Source: Rhodobacteraceae bacterium IMCC1335
GTDB lineage: Bacteria > Pseudomonadota > Alphaproteobacteria > Rhodobacterales > Rhodobacteraceae
Assembly: GCA_039640495.1 (NCBI GenBank)
Contig: CP046864.1
Span: 806,001-870,000, forward strand
DNA length: 64,000 bases
Direction of reading: 5' to 3'
Positions 53,438 through 62,604 of this stretch are shown one piece after another. A program made the translations under genes and the position numbers. Within the stretch, counting starts at the first letter, position 1. Each line of letters starts with the position of its first letter. The notes below the pieces were generated by a model that saw only the letters and a list, made by a program, of their open reading frames with translations, was not told where the DNA came from and did no database searches.

Positions 53438-53659
53438 ATGGGATATAATACGAATTTTGAAATGGGATTGAAAGAGCTCGAAATCGTAGAAGACGCGCTG
53501 CGTTTTCGGTTGAATCAATTATCAAAGATGTCGACTTCTAACGCAAAAATATGCTATACGGAAAAAAAAGAAATTACGGAAATTCAATCTGTTCTGGGCA
53601 GTCTGCACAATCAAAAGCTTTGGTATCGCCCAAAAGATACACCCTATGTGAGCGGATAG
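53438..53659 (+). CDS. Conserved Rhodobacterales hypothetical protein
   Basis: A 73-residue soluble helical protein, MGYNTNFEMGLKELEIVEDA then KKEITEIQSVLGSLHNQKLWYRP. I recall the MGYNT...LHNQK..YRP pattern in many Rhodobacterales proteins of unknown function. A GGTGGG lies just before the ATG. Convergent with the aldo/keto reductase, whose end is 37 bases away. Confidence 0.65.
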   Translation: MGYNTNFEMGLKELEIVEDALRFRLNQLSKMSTSNAKICYTEKKEITEIQSVLGSLHNQKLWYRPKDTPYVSG

Positions 53660-53696
53660 GAGCCGTCCAAGCTTTTATGACGCGGCTCGGTTGGTT

Positions 53697-54665
53697 TTAA
53701 CCGGGCTTATAAAGCCGATTAGCCTCTGGATCGTCAAGATCATAAGAAAGCTGCGCCAGTTCTACTAGCGCTGCTTCAGGGATCTTAAGGGCAGCCCACT
53801 CAAGCGTCTCATCTATGCGCTCTGGTCTGGATACGCCCACAATCGTGGATGTGACGCGACTCTCTTTTAGAGAAAATCGTAATGCGGCGGCTCCCAATGG
53901 GATGTTGTGCCGAGTACAGATCTCCTCCAAAACCCTTATGGGTGTCAATTGCTTTGCGTCCGCGGGTTGATAGGTGATTTTTGGCATATCATGGCTGCCC
54001 TTGGCGAGCACGCCCCCTGCATATGGAGCGGCATTGAAAACAGCGATGCTTTGCGTTTGCGCATAATCAAACATTGGGCCTGCTGAGCGGTTCAATAAGG
54101 TAAACCGGTTATGGCTGATCAAACTATCGAATGGATATGCTTTTAAGATCGGAAACATGATGTCCAGCGCGCCCATCGCAAGACCAACGGCGGTAACCAA
54201 GCCCTGTTCCTTAAGTTTGAACAAGGCATCAATTGCGCCGCCATCACGGGTTACTTCGCTTAAGTCACGCGCGTGTTCGGGATCATGAAGATGTAAAAGT
54301 GGAACGCAATCAAGGCCAAGGCGCGTTAGGCTTTCTTCAATTGAGCGCGCGACCCGATCAGCATCAAAGCACCCTGTTTGCATGTCGCGGTCAAGCTTTG
54401 TGGCTAGTACAAAGCCGTCAGGCAACCCCCCTCGGGCTTTAATCGCTTGTCCAATCCGGCTTTCGCTGCGTCCCAACCCGTAGTTGTTTGACGTATCCAG
54501 AAAATTGACAGGCCCATCAAAGATTTTTTGCAAGGTGGTCTGCGCGCGCACCTCATTTACCTCATATCCATAGGTATCAGGCATATTGCCCAGCGCCGAG
54601 GCACCAAACGCCACTGATGTGACGCTCAGCCCGCTAATGCCTATCTTTTGTTTTTTCATGGCCAA
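53697..54665 (-). CDS. Aldo/keto reductase (aldose 1-dehydrogenase type)
   Basis: A 322-residue TIM-barrel oxidoreductase. The opening GISGLSVTSVAFGASALGNM, NFLDTSNNYGLGRSESRIGQ with catalytic Asp and Tyr, FVLATKLDRD with the Lys, LLHLHDPE with the His, and STIVGVSRPERI near the end are all present. The set resembles D-threo-aldose (L-fucose) 1-dehydrogenase. It is divergent from the D-threonine-aldolase-type gene, with 105 bases between the start codons. Confidence 0.87.
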   Translation of the reverse strand: MAMKKQKIGISGLSVTSVAFGASALGNMPDTYGYEVNEVRAQTTLQKIFDGPVNFLDTSNNYGLGRSESRIGQAIKARGGLPDGFVLATKLDRDMQTGCFDADRVARSIEESLTRLGLDCVPLLHLHDPEHARDLSEVTRDGGAIDALFKLKEQGLVTAVGLAMGALDIMFPILKAYPFDSLISHNRFTLLNRSAGPMFDYAQTQSIAVFNAAPYAGGVLAKGSHDMPKITYQPADAKQLTPIRVLEEICTRHNIPLGAAALRFSLKESRVTSTIVGVSRPERIDETLEWAALKIPEAALVELAQLSYDLDDPEANRLYKPG

Positions 54666-54769
54666 GAGACTACGCTATTTCAGGGCGCTTAGCGAGTTTA
54701 AAGTGGCGCCATTTGCCCGATCAACGTAAGCTTCAATTGCGAGTGTTAAATCTGAAGGGCAGGTATGTT

Positions 54770-55858
54770 ATGGGGCCAATTGATCATACGTTGAAACAAA
54801 CCATTATGCGCGAGTTTGGCACACCCTGCGCTGTTATTGATCTTGATAAGGTTGAGCAAAATATCCAAACCGTACAGCGTTTATGCGCCGCCCAAGGCCT
54901 TGCCAATCGGCCCCATATAAAAACGCATAAATCGCCAATTTTAGCCAAAATGCAAATCGAGGCGGGGGCGCAGGGGATCACTTGTCAGAAACTTGGCGAG
55001 GCTGAAATTATGGTGGATGCCGGGATAAGCGATATCGTGATTGCAACCAATCTGCTGGGCGCCGCGCGCTCGGGTCGGCTGGCAGGGTTGCAAAAGCGCG
55101 TCGCTTTGAAAGTCTGCGCTGATAACCGCGTGAGCTTAACCGCCTATGCGCAGGCTGCGCAACATGCAGGGCGCCCTTTAGAGGTTCTGATTGAATGCGA
55201 TACGGGGCAAAACCGTGCGGGCGTTGAGACCCCACAGCAAGCTTTAGATTTGGCTCAGGTGATTAAAGATGATCCGCATTTAAGGTTTGCTGGCTTGTTG
55301 TTTTACCCGCCGTTAAACGGCTGGCCACATACCCAGAGATTTTTGGATGCGGTGCAGGCGGGATTGAAACATCTTGGTCTTAAAGCTTGTATCGTTTCGA
55401 CTGGCGGAACCCCAAATTTAAAGAATATCGGACGTCTGAGCGGCGCAACAGAGCATCGCGCTGGAACCTGTATTTTCAATGATCGGATAATGATCGCCGC
55501 TGGATTTGCCACGCTAGAAACGTGCGCTTATCACATTTTCACCAGCGTTGTGAGCCGGGCCGGCGCCGAGCGCGGTATATTGGATGCGGGCTCAAAAACC
55601 TTCACCTCGGATGTAGGAGGCTTAGATGGCTTTGGGCATATTATTGAATATCCAAGCGCTCGCATTGATAAATTTGCAGAAGAACACGGATTTTTAGATT
55701 TATCCCAAACTGCGCGCAAACCAGAGATAGGAGAGATCGTCCGCGTCATCCCCAACCATGTCTGTGTGTCTGTAAATATGTTTGATCACTTGGTCGCCAT
55801 TCGGGGCGACCAAGTGGTTGCCTCTATTCCTGTGGCAGCGCGGGGAAAGCTTGTGTGA
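54770..55858 (+). CDS. D-threonine aldolase / D-serine dehydratase-type PLP enzyme
   Basis: A 362-residue enzyme of the alanine-racemase N-terminal fold (DSD1-like). FGTPCAVIDLDKVEQNIQTV opens it, RPHIKTHKS holds the PLP-binding Lys, ECDTGQNRAGV follows, STGGTP binds the phosphate, and the metal-binding C-terminal IPNHVCVSVNMFDH (His and Cys) is typical. The ATG at 54770 follows GCAGG by 7 bases; an earlier in-frame start at 54713 lacks support. It cleaves or dehydrates D-3-hydroxyamino acids; the exact substrate is open. Confidence 0.87.
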   Translation: MGPIDHTLKQTIMREFGTPCAVIDLDKVEQNIQTVQRLCAAQGLANRPHIKTHKSPILAKMQIEAGAQGITCQKLGEAEIMVDAGISDIVIATNLLGAARSGRLAGLQKRVALKVCADNRVSLTAYAQAAQHAGRPLEVLIECDTGQNRAGVETPQQALDLAQVIKDDPHLRFAGLLFYPPLNGWPHTQRFLDAVQAGLKHLGLKACIVSTGGTPNLKNIGRLSGATEHRAGTCIFNDRIMIAAGFATLETCAYHIFTSVVSRAGAERGILDAGSKTFTSDVGGLDGFGHIIEYPSARIDKFAEEHGFLDLSQTARKPEIGEIVRVIPNHVCVSVNMFDHLVAIRGDQVVASIPVAARGKLV

Positions 55859-56029
55859 AGTTTTAAAATCAAACTTCGGCAAAAAGGCTTCCAAGCAGAT
55901 CCGCCAAATAGTCCGCTTCTGCTGCCGGCCCGGCTTAAAATGATGATCCAGACGTGAGAGGCGCAATTTTTTTGCGCGGCAACTCGCGCATCGATCATCA
56001 ACTTGGCAAGGCCTCTCCGGGGCTTTGGG

Positions 56030-57061
56030 CTATGCAAGCTCGGATGAGGCGGCCCACAGGTTCAAGTCTCGATCAGTGGCATAGGTATTGATGCGCTGAA
56101 GTTCATCTTCACTAAACTCTAAATTCTGGATCGCAGCGGCACAATCCACCACGTGCTCGGGCTTTGATGCCCCAATCAGCGCTGACGTTACGCGCCCCTC
56201 GCGCAAGACCCAAGCCAGTGCCATTTGGGCCAAGGTTTGACCGCGTGCCTCTGCAATAGCATTCAAACCGCGCAACGCCTCGACCAGCGTATCGGCGATC
56301 CGGCCGCGATCAAGGCTTTTCTCTTGCATGGCGCGGCTATCGCTGGGAATTCCGTTAAGATACTTGTTTGTGAGAAGCCCTTGGGCCAAAGGCGTGAAGG
56401 CGATTGACCCCATGCCAAGACTGTCTAAGCTGTCAAGCAGCCCATCGCTTTCGATCCAACGATTGAACATATTATAGCTTGGCTGATGGATCAGACAGGG
56501 GGTACCCAGTGCCTTCAAGATTGCCACGGCTTCTTGCGTGCGCTTGCTGTTATAGCTTGAAATGCCTACATAAAGTGCCCGCCCAGAGCGCACGATTTGA
56601 TCCAGAGCGCCCATCGTTTCTTCTAAAGGTGTATTTGGATCGAACCGGTGTGAATAGAAAATATCCACATAGTCCAAGCCCATCCGCCGAAGCGATTGAT
56701 CGCAAGAGGCAATTAGGTATTTGCGGCTGCCCCATTCTCCGTAGGGGCCATCCCACATATTATAACCGGCCTTTGAACTTATCAATAATTCATCTCGATA
56801 GCCGGCGAAATCTTGGCGCAAAATATCACCAAAGGCTGCTTCCGCACTGCCGGGCGGTGGTCCATAATTATTGGCCAGATCAAAATGTGTGATTCCATGA
56901 TCAAACGCTGTTTGGCAGATTTTTCGCTTAGTATCATGTGGAAAATCATGACCGAAATTATGCCAGAGGCCCAAAGATACCGCGGGCAGTTTTAAACCGG
57001 ATTGACCGCATCGGCGATAAACCATTGCGTCATAGCGTGAAGATGCGGGCGTATAGGTCAT
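56030..57061 (-). CDS. Aldo/keto reductase, YghZ/GPR type
   Basis: A 343-residue aldo/keto reductase. Markers are YRRCGQSGLKLPAVSLGLWH, HFDLANNYGPPPGSAE, ISSKAGYNMWDGPYGEWGSR, DIFYSHRFDPNTPLEE and VTSALIGASKPEH. This pattern matches L-glyceraldehyde 3-phosphate reductases of the YghZ group, which remove toxic aldehydes, including methylglyoxal. It is transcribed away from uxuA, with a long gap (57062-57844) between. Confidence 0.88.
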   Translation of the reverse strand: MTYTPASSRYDAMVYRRCGQSGLKLPAVSLGLWHNFGHDFPHDTKRKICQTAFDHGITHFDLANNYGPPPGSAEAAFGDILRQDFAGYRDELLISSKAGYNMWDGPYGEWGSRKYLIASCDQSLRRMGLDYVDIFYSHRFDPNTPLEETMGALDQIVRSGRALYVGISSYNSKRTQEAVAILKALGTPCLIHQPSYNMFNRWIESDGLLDSLDSLGMGSIAFTPLAQGLLTNKYLNGIPSDSRAMQEKSLDRGRIADTLVEALRGLNAIAEARGQTLAQMALAWVLREGRVTSALIGASKPEHVVDCAAAIQNLEFSEDELQRINTYATDRDLNLWAASSELA

Positions 57062-57439
57062 TTTATATCCAAATTTGAAGGGCGAATGCCATGCGTTTTC
57101 ATAGGCGCTCTAAACTGGGGCGCTTACCTTGTCTACTGAGGCATCATCTCTCTGGCAAATGGTTTCAGATCCTAAGGCGTTAAATTTTAAGCCCAAGTTA
57201 CTGTGCAACTTCAATAGGTGTCTGAGACGATTTACTCGCTTTGAACACATCACGCATCGGGCCAACGCGCCGCCCATTTGGGCTGCGTTGCGCCCTGCAA
57301 TCAATCAATCAATCAATCGTAATGCGCTGGGCTTTATCGTATTTTATAACAGAGCCACCCGCTTAAAAGTTTCTTTGTGGTGACTTATTAAGCAGTTGCG
57401 CTGAAACTCTAGGCGGAAAGTGCCAGAGGGTAGTCCTGA
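57062..57439. other. Left part of the gap before uxuA
   Basis: No gene accepted. A run of five CAAT/AATC units (ATCAATCAATCAATCAATC) stands at 57299-57318. The 84-codon plus frame at 57129 has no ribosome binding site. Confidence 0.4.
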
Positions 57440-57504
57440 TATTCCTTCGGCCGCTGAAAACCCAACTTCGGCTTTGCAGGCGCGGGCTCTGGTGATACCT
57501 CCAT
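57409..57504 (-). CDS. Possible 31-residue small protein
   Basis: ATG 57504 to TAG 57409 reads MEVSPEPAPAKPKLG, FQRPKEYQDYPLALSA. Composition (Pro, Lys, Glu) looks protein-like, but the GGAGGA upstream is 15 bases away, too far for a good start. It lies opposite the candidate small RNA. No family is known. Confidence 0.3.
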   Translation of the reverse strand: MEVSPEPAPAKPKLGFQRPKEYQDYPLALSA

Positions 57505-57605
57505 GCTGCAAATCTTAATTCCTCCCGAATTTTGTGCATCATTGAACTCGATCCTCCCAGACGTTTCAATGTTACTTTGGCCCCCTTTTTTTGGGGGCCT
57601 TTTTT
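57440..57605 (+). ncRNA. Candidate small RNA with CUCC motifs and strong terminator
   Basis: The segment has three CTCC words (57498, 57523 and 57553 regions; two of them CCTCC) and ends with the terminator at 57579-57605. No plus-strand gene ends here, so the terminator must belong to a short transcript. CCUCC motifs can pair with ribosome binding sites and are known in small RNAs of Rhodobacter. The 5' end is not defined. Confidence 0.4.
57579..57605 (+). terminator. Strong rho-independent terminator
   Basis: GGCCCCC, a seven-T loop, GGGGGCC, then six T. Perfect 7-bp GC stem. It lies between two divergent genes, so it does not end either of them. Confidence 0.85.
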
Positions 57606-57844
57606 ATTTCTGCGTGCGAAAACAAGCTGAAAACCAAAACCCCAGCCGCCCAAGCAGGGATGTTCAATCTAGAGCCTTTGAAGCCCGCTTTAAGACAGAG
57701 GCGCGCGAATAAGATCCAAATTGTACAATCATCTGGTTTATGCAATCGTGCCGTAAACTCAGCCGGAACGCGTTGTTGGGCGCAGAGCTTTTGAAAAAGC
57801 CGTGCGTTTTACCTGTGCTCCAGGTTTCAAAACGGGAGAGATCA

Positions 57845-59026
57845 GTGATTGAATCGTGGCGTTGGTTCGGACCGCTTGATAAGATTTCTTTGGATCATAT
57901 TGCCCAATCCGGCGCGGGGGTATTGGTTTCTGCCTTGCATGAAATTCCATACGGAGAAATATGGGATGAGGCGGCGATCCAAACCCGGCAAGCGCTTATT
58001 GCGCGGGCTGATCGCCCCTTATCTTGGCAAGTGGTGGAAAGTCTGCCGCTGCACGAGAATATCAAAAAAGGCGAAGGCGATTTGCCGCGTATTTTTGCAA
58101 ATTACCGACAATCAATGGCCAATCTTGCGGCCTGCGGCATTAAAACGATTTGTTACAATTTCATGCCCGTTCTGGATTGGACCAGAACAACGCTGGATTG
58201 GCAGATGCCATCGGGCGGCCATGCTCTGCGCTATTCCGCGGTTGAGATGGCAGCTTTTGATATGTTCATCTTGCAGCGCCCCGGCGCCGAAGGCGATCAC
58301 GCCAAACAGGAGATTTCGCAAGCGCAACTATGGTTCGAAAAGGCGGATATGGCAGATAAAGACCGTTTGCTGGCTTCGATTATGACGGGCCTGCCGGGGG
58401 CTTATGATAGGTATGATGTGGCGGGCTTGCGCGCTGCTTTGCAGGCATATGAGGGGCTGACCCATCAAGATTTAAGGGCGAATTTGAAACGGTTCCTGCA
58501 GGAAATCATTCCTACGGCGCAAGAGCTTGGGGTAAATATGTGCATTCATCCCGATGATCCTCCTTGGGATATTTTGGGCTTGCCGCGTATTGTCTCAACG
58601 CAATCTGACATCGCTTGGATTTTAGAGGCAGTCCAGGCGGATGAGAATGGGGTCACGTTTTGCACGGGTGGTTTCGGGGCGCATCCTAAGAATGATGTGA
58701 TCGCAATGGCGCGCGCTTTTGCGCAACGTGTGCATTTCGCGCATTTGCGCAATGTCACAAAATCACCCGATGGATCCTTCCATGAATCAGATCATCTGGG
58801 CGGGGATGTCGATCTGGTTAGAGTGATGGGAATCCTACAGGCTGAAACGCATCGTCGGCACGCGGAACAACAGGGTCGCCCGATTTATTTTCGGCCAGAT
58901 CACGGCCATGCTTTGGCGGGCGATAAGGGGGCTGGCACGCATCCGGGATATCCTTATATCGGGCGCTTGAAGGGTTTGGCTGAACTGCGCGGTGTATTGG
59001 CGGCGCTGAACGCGGCCTCTGTTTGA
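57845..59026 (+). CDS. uxuA: Mannonate dehydratase, intact
   Basis: A 393-residue enzyme converting D-mannonate to 2-keto-3-deoxygluconate. The metal site CIHPDDPPWDILGLPRI, HLRNVTKSPDGSF and RPDHGH are present, and the C-terminus HPGYPYIGRLKGLAELRGVL is complete, unlike the island copy at 18235. I take GTG 57845 (MIESWRWFGP), with GGGAGAG 4-5 bases before it, over an upstream in-frame ATG at 57740 lacking a ribosome binding site. No uxuB is adjacent; the neighbours are an Ldh-family dehydrogenase and iolG. The stop lies inside a 176-bp tandem duplication. Confidence 0.92.
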   Translation: MIESWRWFGPLDKISLDHIAQSGAGVLVSALHEIPYGEIWDEAAIQTRQALIARADRPLSWQVVESLPLHENIKKGEGDLPRIFANYRQSMANLAACGIKTICYNFMPVLDWTRTTLDWQMPSGGHALRYSAVEMAAFDMFILQRPGAEGDHAKQEISQAQLWFEKADMADKDRLLASIMTGLPGAYDRYDVAGLRAALQAYEGLTHQDLRANLKRFLQEIIPTAQELGVNMCIHPDDPPWDILGLPRIVSTQSDIAWILEAVQADENGVTFCTGGFGAHPKNDVIAMARAFAQRVHFAHLRNVTKSPDGSFHESDHLGGDVDLVRVMGILQAETHRRHAEQQGRPIYFRPDHGHALAGDKGAGTHPGYPYIGRLKGLAELRGVLAALNAASV

Positions 59027-59351
59027 AACAAAATTGGTCATTTCCAGCTTCTAACCGCGAATGAAACAGGTTAGAGGGCAGGCAAATGGGAGATGGCATG
59101 ACTGATATCGAGAATATAACCACATTAAGCGTTGCGGATGCGGTTCGCTTTGTTAGCCGGGCTCTGGTACAATCTGCGGCGCTGAACGCGGCCTCTGTTT
59201 GAAACAAAATTGGTCATTTCCAGCTTCTAACCGCGAATGAAACAGGTTAGAGGGCAGGCAAATGGGAGATGGCATGACTGATATCGAGAATATAACCACA
59301 TTAAGCGTTGCGGATGCGGTTCGCTTTGTTAGCCGGGCTCTGGTACAATCT
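59000..59351 (+). repeat. 176-bp tandem duplication (59000-59175 and 59176-59351)
   Basis: The two units appear identical. Each holds the last 27 bases of uxuA, the spacer, and the first 30 codons of the Ldh-family gene. As a result a chimeric frame at 59086-59202 joins the Ldh start to the uxuA end (VRFVSRALVQSAALNAASV). The full Ldh gene uses the second unit. Confidence 0.92.
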
Positions 59352-60296
59352 GGGGTTTCTGGGACCAATGCAGCTAAGGTTGCTGCAGCTTTGGTTGCCG
59401 CAGAAATTGATGGACAAAAAGGCCATGGGTTATCGCGGGTGAAAAGCTATGCGTTGCAGGCGCGATCGGGCAAAGTGAATGGAACCGCGGTTCCGCAGCT
59501 TGAAATCTGCAGCGCTGGGCTGATACGCGTTGATGCACAAAACGGGTTCGCTTTTCCCGCGATTGCTTTGGCAATTTCGGAATTGCTGACGCGCTTGCCA
59601 GAAACGGGCATAGCGGCTGCGGGGATCATAAGATCGCACCATGCGGGTCAAATGGGCGCGCATGTCGAGGCCTTGGCAGAGCAAGGCATGATTGCCCTCA
59701 TGTTTGCCAATACGCCCAAAGCGATGGCGCCTTGGGGGGGAAGCCAACCGGTGTTCGGCACCAACCCGATCGCGTTTGCCAGCCCTCGCGCCGATGCAGC
59801 GCCTTTGGTAATTGATCTTTCGCTGTCCAAAGTCGCCAGAGGTAAAGTGATGGCGGCTGATAAAGCCGGCGACTCGATTCCTAAAGGATGGGCTTTGGAT
59901 CAAAACGGGCAAGCGACGACTGATCCCAAAGCGGCTTTGGCTGGTTCAATGGTCCCCCTTGGCGATGCCAAAGGTGCCGCCTTAAGTCTCATGGTTGAAA
60001 TTCTATCTGCCAGTTTGATCGGTGCAAATCATAGCTTTGAGGCCACGTCCTTTTTTGAGGCGGAAGGCGCGCCCCCTGGCGTGGGGCAAATGATCATAGC
60101 GATTGACCCGCAAAAATTTGGTGGCCAGGCCTTCGAAACCCGCCTCAGCGCTTTATGTTCTGCCATCTTGGCGCAAAGCGGTACGCGCTTGCCCGGCGCA
60201 AGCCGTGGTCAAAAGCGTCAAGACGCCCGCAAAAACGGGATCAATATTCCGCCATATTTGCGCAAAGAAATTGAAGATCTGATAGCGCATGTATAG
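59262..60296 (+). CDS. Ldh-family (malate/lactate dehydrogenase type 2) oxidoreductase
   Basis: A 344-residue NAD(P)-dependent dehydrogenase of the YlbC/AllD/ComC family. Landmarks are DGQKGHGLSRVKSYALQ, IIRSHHAGQMGAHVEALAEQ with the catalytic His, PWGGSQPVFGTNPIAFASPR and SLSKVARGKVMAADK. Family members act on malate, ureidoglycolate, sulfolactate or delta-1-piperideine carboxylate. ATG 59262 or the ATG at 59274 (with GGGAG before it) may be the true start. It lies after uxuA, probably in the same transcript, with iolG next. Confidence 0.87.
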   Translation: MGDGMTDIENITTLSVADAVRFVSRALVQSGVSGTNAAKVAAALVAAEIDGQKGHGLSRVKSYALQARSGKVNGTAVPQLEICSAGLIRVDAQNGFAFPAIALAISELLTRLPETGIAAAGIIRSHHAGQMGAHVEALAEQGMIALMFANTPKAMAPWGGSQPVFGTNPIAFASPRADAAPLVIDLSLSKVARGKVMAADKAGDSIPKGWALDQNGQATTDPKAALAGSMVPLGDAKGAALSLMVEILSASLIGANHSFEATSFFEAEGAPPGVGQMIIAIDPQKFGGQAFETRLSALCSAILAQSGTRLPGASRGQKRQDARKNGINIPPYLRKEIEDLIAHV

Positions 60297-60530
60297 CGCA
60301 TCGTAGGGCGAACCTTATCCTTTTACATGTTCTTAAGGGCATGACGCTGTCTGTAATATTTTTCCGGGCGTTTTGCCATTCTGATTTTGATTGGATTTGG
60401 GTTTGAATGCTTGGGCCTATGGTCAAGCTGCTTGTGCAGATATGCGCGCAGCTGCTGAGGCTTGACATTAGAGCGCTCAATGTAAAGCCTGTGCGCGAAC
60501 CGAATATCCTGTTATTTTAGGAGAAAAGAA

Positions 60531-61553
60531 ATGCTCAACATAGCGGTTTTGGGATGTGGACGGATAGGGCGCATGCATGCGGATAATATCGCGCGCCACG
60601 CAGATGCTGAATTGGCTATGGTTTATGATGTCCACGTGCCAAGCGCCTCTGCCGTGGCCGAACAGCATGGTGTGCCGGCGGCCTCTAGCCCACAAGAGAT
60701 ATTTTCCTCGGGTCAAGTAGATGCTGTTTTAATCGCCACCACAACTGAAACCCATGCGGATTTTATTGAAATGGCGGTGGCTGCGGGTAAGCCGGTGCTG
60801 TGCGAAAAGCCCATTGATCTCAGCCTCGCACGCGTCAATGCTTGCGCAGAAAGAATTTCGGGCAGCGATGTGTTGATCCAACTGGGCTTTAACCGCCGTT
60901 TCGATCCAGGCCATCGCGCCGCGCGCCAAGGGCTATTGAACGGAGATATTGGTGATTTGCATCAAGTGATTATAACCTCGCGCGACCCAGAAATGCCGCC
61001 CAGATCCTATTATGAAAGTGCCGGCGGATTGCTGCGCGATATGACCATCCACGATTTTGATTTGGCCCGCTTTATTCTGGGCGAAACCCCCACAGAGGTT
61101 ATGGCGATGGGTGGGCGTTTGATCGATCCTGCGTTGATGGAGGAGCTAGACGATCTTGACAGCGCGATGATCGTCATGCGGACCGCGGATGGCAAACAAT
61201 GCCAGATTAATAATTCGCGAACGGCGGTTTATGGCTATGACCAGCGATTGGAATTGCTAGGTTCAACGGGCATGTTGATCAGCGATAATCGCAAGCCGTA
61301 TGAGTTGCGCCGCTACTCGGCGCAGGAAAGCGAAACAAGCCAGCCCTATTTGCATTTCTTTTTAGAGCGCTATCACGAAGCCTTTATGGCAGAGATCGCC
61401 GCTTTTGTTGAGGCCGTGAAAAATCATAAACCCGCAGAGGTTGGCTTTGAAGATGGGCGTCAGGCCCTTCTTCTTGCTGAAGCTGCGTATCTTTCTATCT
61501 CTGAAAAACGGCTGGTGCAGGTCGAAGAGGTTTTCGAGCGTTTGGCGCAATAA
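60531..61553 (+). CDS. iolG: Inositol 2-dehydrogenase, Gfo/Idh/MocA family
   Basis: A 340-residue dehydrogenase. The Rossmann motif is AVLGCGRIGRMHADNIARH, then ATTTETHADFIEMA, the VLCEKPIDLS segment with catalytic Lys, GFNRRFDPGHRAAR, and the DMTIHDFDLARFILGE segment with Asp and His. This is the IolG pattern for oxidising myo-inositol to scyllo-inosose. AGGAG stands 8 bases before the ATG. No other iol gene is visible here, so other polyol substrates are possible. A terminator lies 115 bases after the stop. Confidence 0.87.
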   Translation: MLNIAVLGCGRIGRMHADNIARHADAELAMVYDVHVPSASAVAEQHGVPAASSPQEIFSSGQVDAVLIATTTETHADFIEMAVAAGKPVLCEKPIDLSLARVNACAERISGSDVLIQLGFNRRFDPGHRAARQGLLNGDIGDLHQVIITSRDPEMPPRSYYESAGGLLRDMTIHDFDLARFILGETPTEVMAMGGRLIDPALMEELDDLDSAMIVMRTADGKQCQINNSRTAVYGYDQRLELLGSTGMLISDNRKPYELRRYSAQESETSQPYLHFFLERYHEAFMAEIAAFVEAVKNHKPAEVGFEDGRQALLLAEAAYLSISEKRLVQVEEVFERLAQ

Positions 61554-61589
61554 CCTTGCCGACATTCCGATCTTAATGTTTCGCGCTTC

Positions 61590-61692
61590 AGCTAAACGAT
61601 TTGATAAGAAAACCGTATTATAAAATGTGAAGTTGGTTTTTGTCTTCATTTCCTCCCTTAAAAGACTGGTGGGCCTCGTGCCCACCTTTTTT
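61590..61692 (+). ncRNA. Candidate small RNA in the 3' region of iolG
   Basis: An AT-rich promoter-like stretch (TTGATA, TTATAAAAT) is followed by TTTCCTCCCTTAAAAG and a strong terminator. It could be a 3'-UTR-derived or separately started RNA, with an anti-Shine-Dalgarno CCTCCC. Evidence is only motif-based. Confidence 0.3.
61668..61692 (+). terminator. Terminator downstream of iolG
   Basis: GGTGGGC and GCCCACC form a 7-bp stem around CTCGT, followed by six T (61687-61692). The remaining bases to 62080 show no gene. Confidence 0.88.
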
Positions 61693-62080
61693 ATGGATTT
61701 GGCAACTTCTTTTTACGCCTTGCCAAGGGCGAATATGATTTCAAGCTTTGTCCGCTCTTTCGGCCGAAAGCTTGATACTTATCACTCAATCACAATAATT
61801 TTACCTAAATTTTGACGCCGGGGGATAGCCAAGGCTTTGGATCAACCCTGCTGCGTTTCATCTAGGTTTTTTAAAAGTTTTTGATTGAAAATCATAGTTT
61901 GTGTGGCATCGCGCATTGTTACTCTGTCTGGTGCAAGCAAAATCTACATTTTGCAGCGGGTGTTTTTATGTGCGGATTTTTGCCGCTAGGCGTAAGTCGG
62001 CTATTTAAATCATTTGGTTTCTACGGCATGATATTGCTATATATCGACGGGCGCTCGCGATGACGTAACAGGAGAATACT
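61693..62080. other. Intergenic stretch before the lipoprotein gene
   Basis: About 390 bases with no accepted gene. Short frames at 61627 and 61881 lack ribosome binding sites. The promoter of the lipoprotein gene is expected here. Confidence 0.4.
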
Positions 62081-62578
62081 ATGAGAAAATGCGTGATAAT
62101 ATCGGTTCTTATGATCGGTTTGGCGGGCTGCCAAACTACCGGCGGCGGCGTTTCTCAAGCGCCTGGCGAGCCCGGCCGTAAAGAAACAATTGGCACGCTG
62201 AGCGGTGCGGTTGTGGGGGGTGCCTTAGCCAATCAGATGGCTGAGGGGTCTGATAATCAGCAATTTGCGACATTTCTGGGCGCCGTGGCAGGTATGGTAA
62301 TTGGAGCAGATATTGGGGCCTCACTGGATGAGCTGGATCGCCGGATGATGAACAATAATTATCAAACCGCGCTTGAAACCTCGCCCACGAATACAGCCGT
62401 TGCGTGGAAGAACCCCGATAGCGGCAATAGTGGCAGCGTAAAGCCAACGCGCACGTTTTATCGCGCTGACACGGTGTGCCGTGAATATACGCAAGAAATC
62501 ATCGTTGGTGGGCGTAAACAGCAAGGCTATGGCCAAGCCTGTCGCAGCGCGGATGGAGACTGGCAAATCGTCAAATAG
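62081..62578 (+). CDS. Glycine-zipper outer-membrane lipoprotein (17-kDa antigen type)
   Basis: A 165-residue lipoprotein. The signal ends in a lipobox (MIGLAGC), followed by a Gly-rich linker, a glycine-zipper hairpin (GTLSGAVVGGALANQMAEG and FLGAVAGMVIGADIGASLDE) and a C-terminal domain with TRTFYRADTVCREYTQEIIV and GYGQACRSADGDWQIV, typical of the Rickettsia 17-kDa surface antigen family. AGGAG lies before the ATG. It is exported and lipid-anchored, with Lgt (2209) as the first modifying enzyme. Confidence 0.87.
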   Translation: MRKCVIISVLMIGLAGCQTTGGGVSQAPGEPGRKETIGTLSGAVVGGALANQMAEGSDNQQFATFLGAVAGMVIGADIGASLDELDRRMMNNNYQTALETSPTNTAVAWKNPDSGNSGSVKPTRTFYRADTVCREYTQEIIVGGRKQQGYGQACRSADGDWQIVK

Positions 62579-62604
62579 ACAAACGTGATGGTTTTAGAGC
62601 GCCG

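Noticed and set aside
57363..57653. 96-codon minus-strand frame over the terminator
   Set aside because: Translates the terminator and flanks; composition is not protein-like.
57740..57844. Earlier in-frame ATG for uxuA
   Set aside because: No ribosome binding site; homologues begin at the GTG-encoded residue with GGGAGAG in front.
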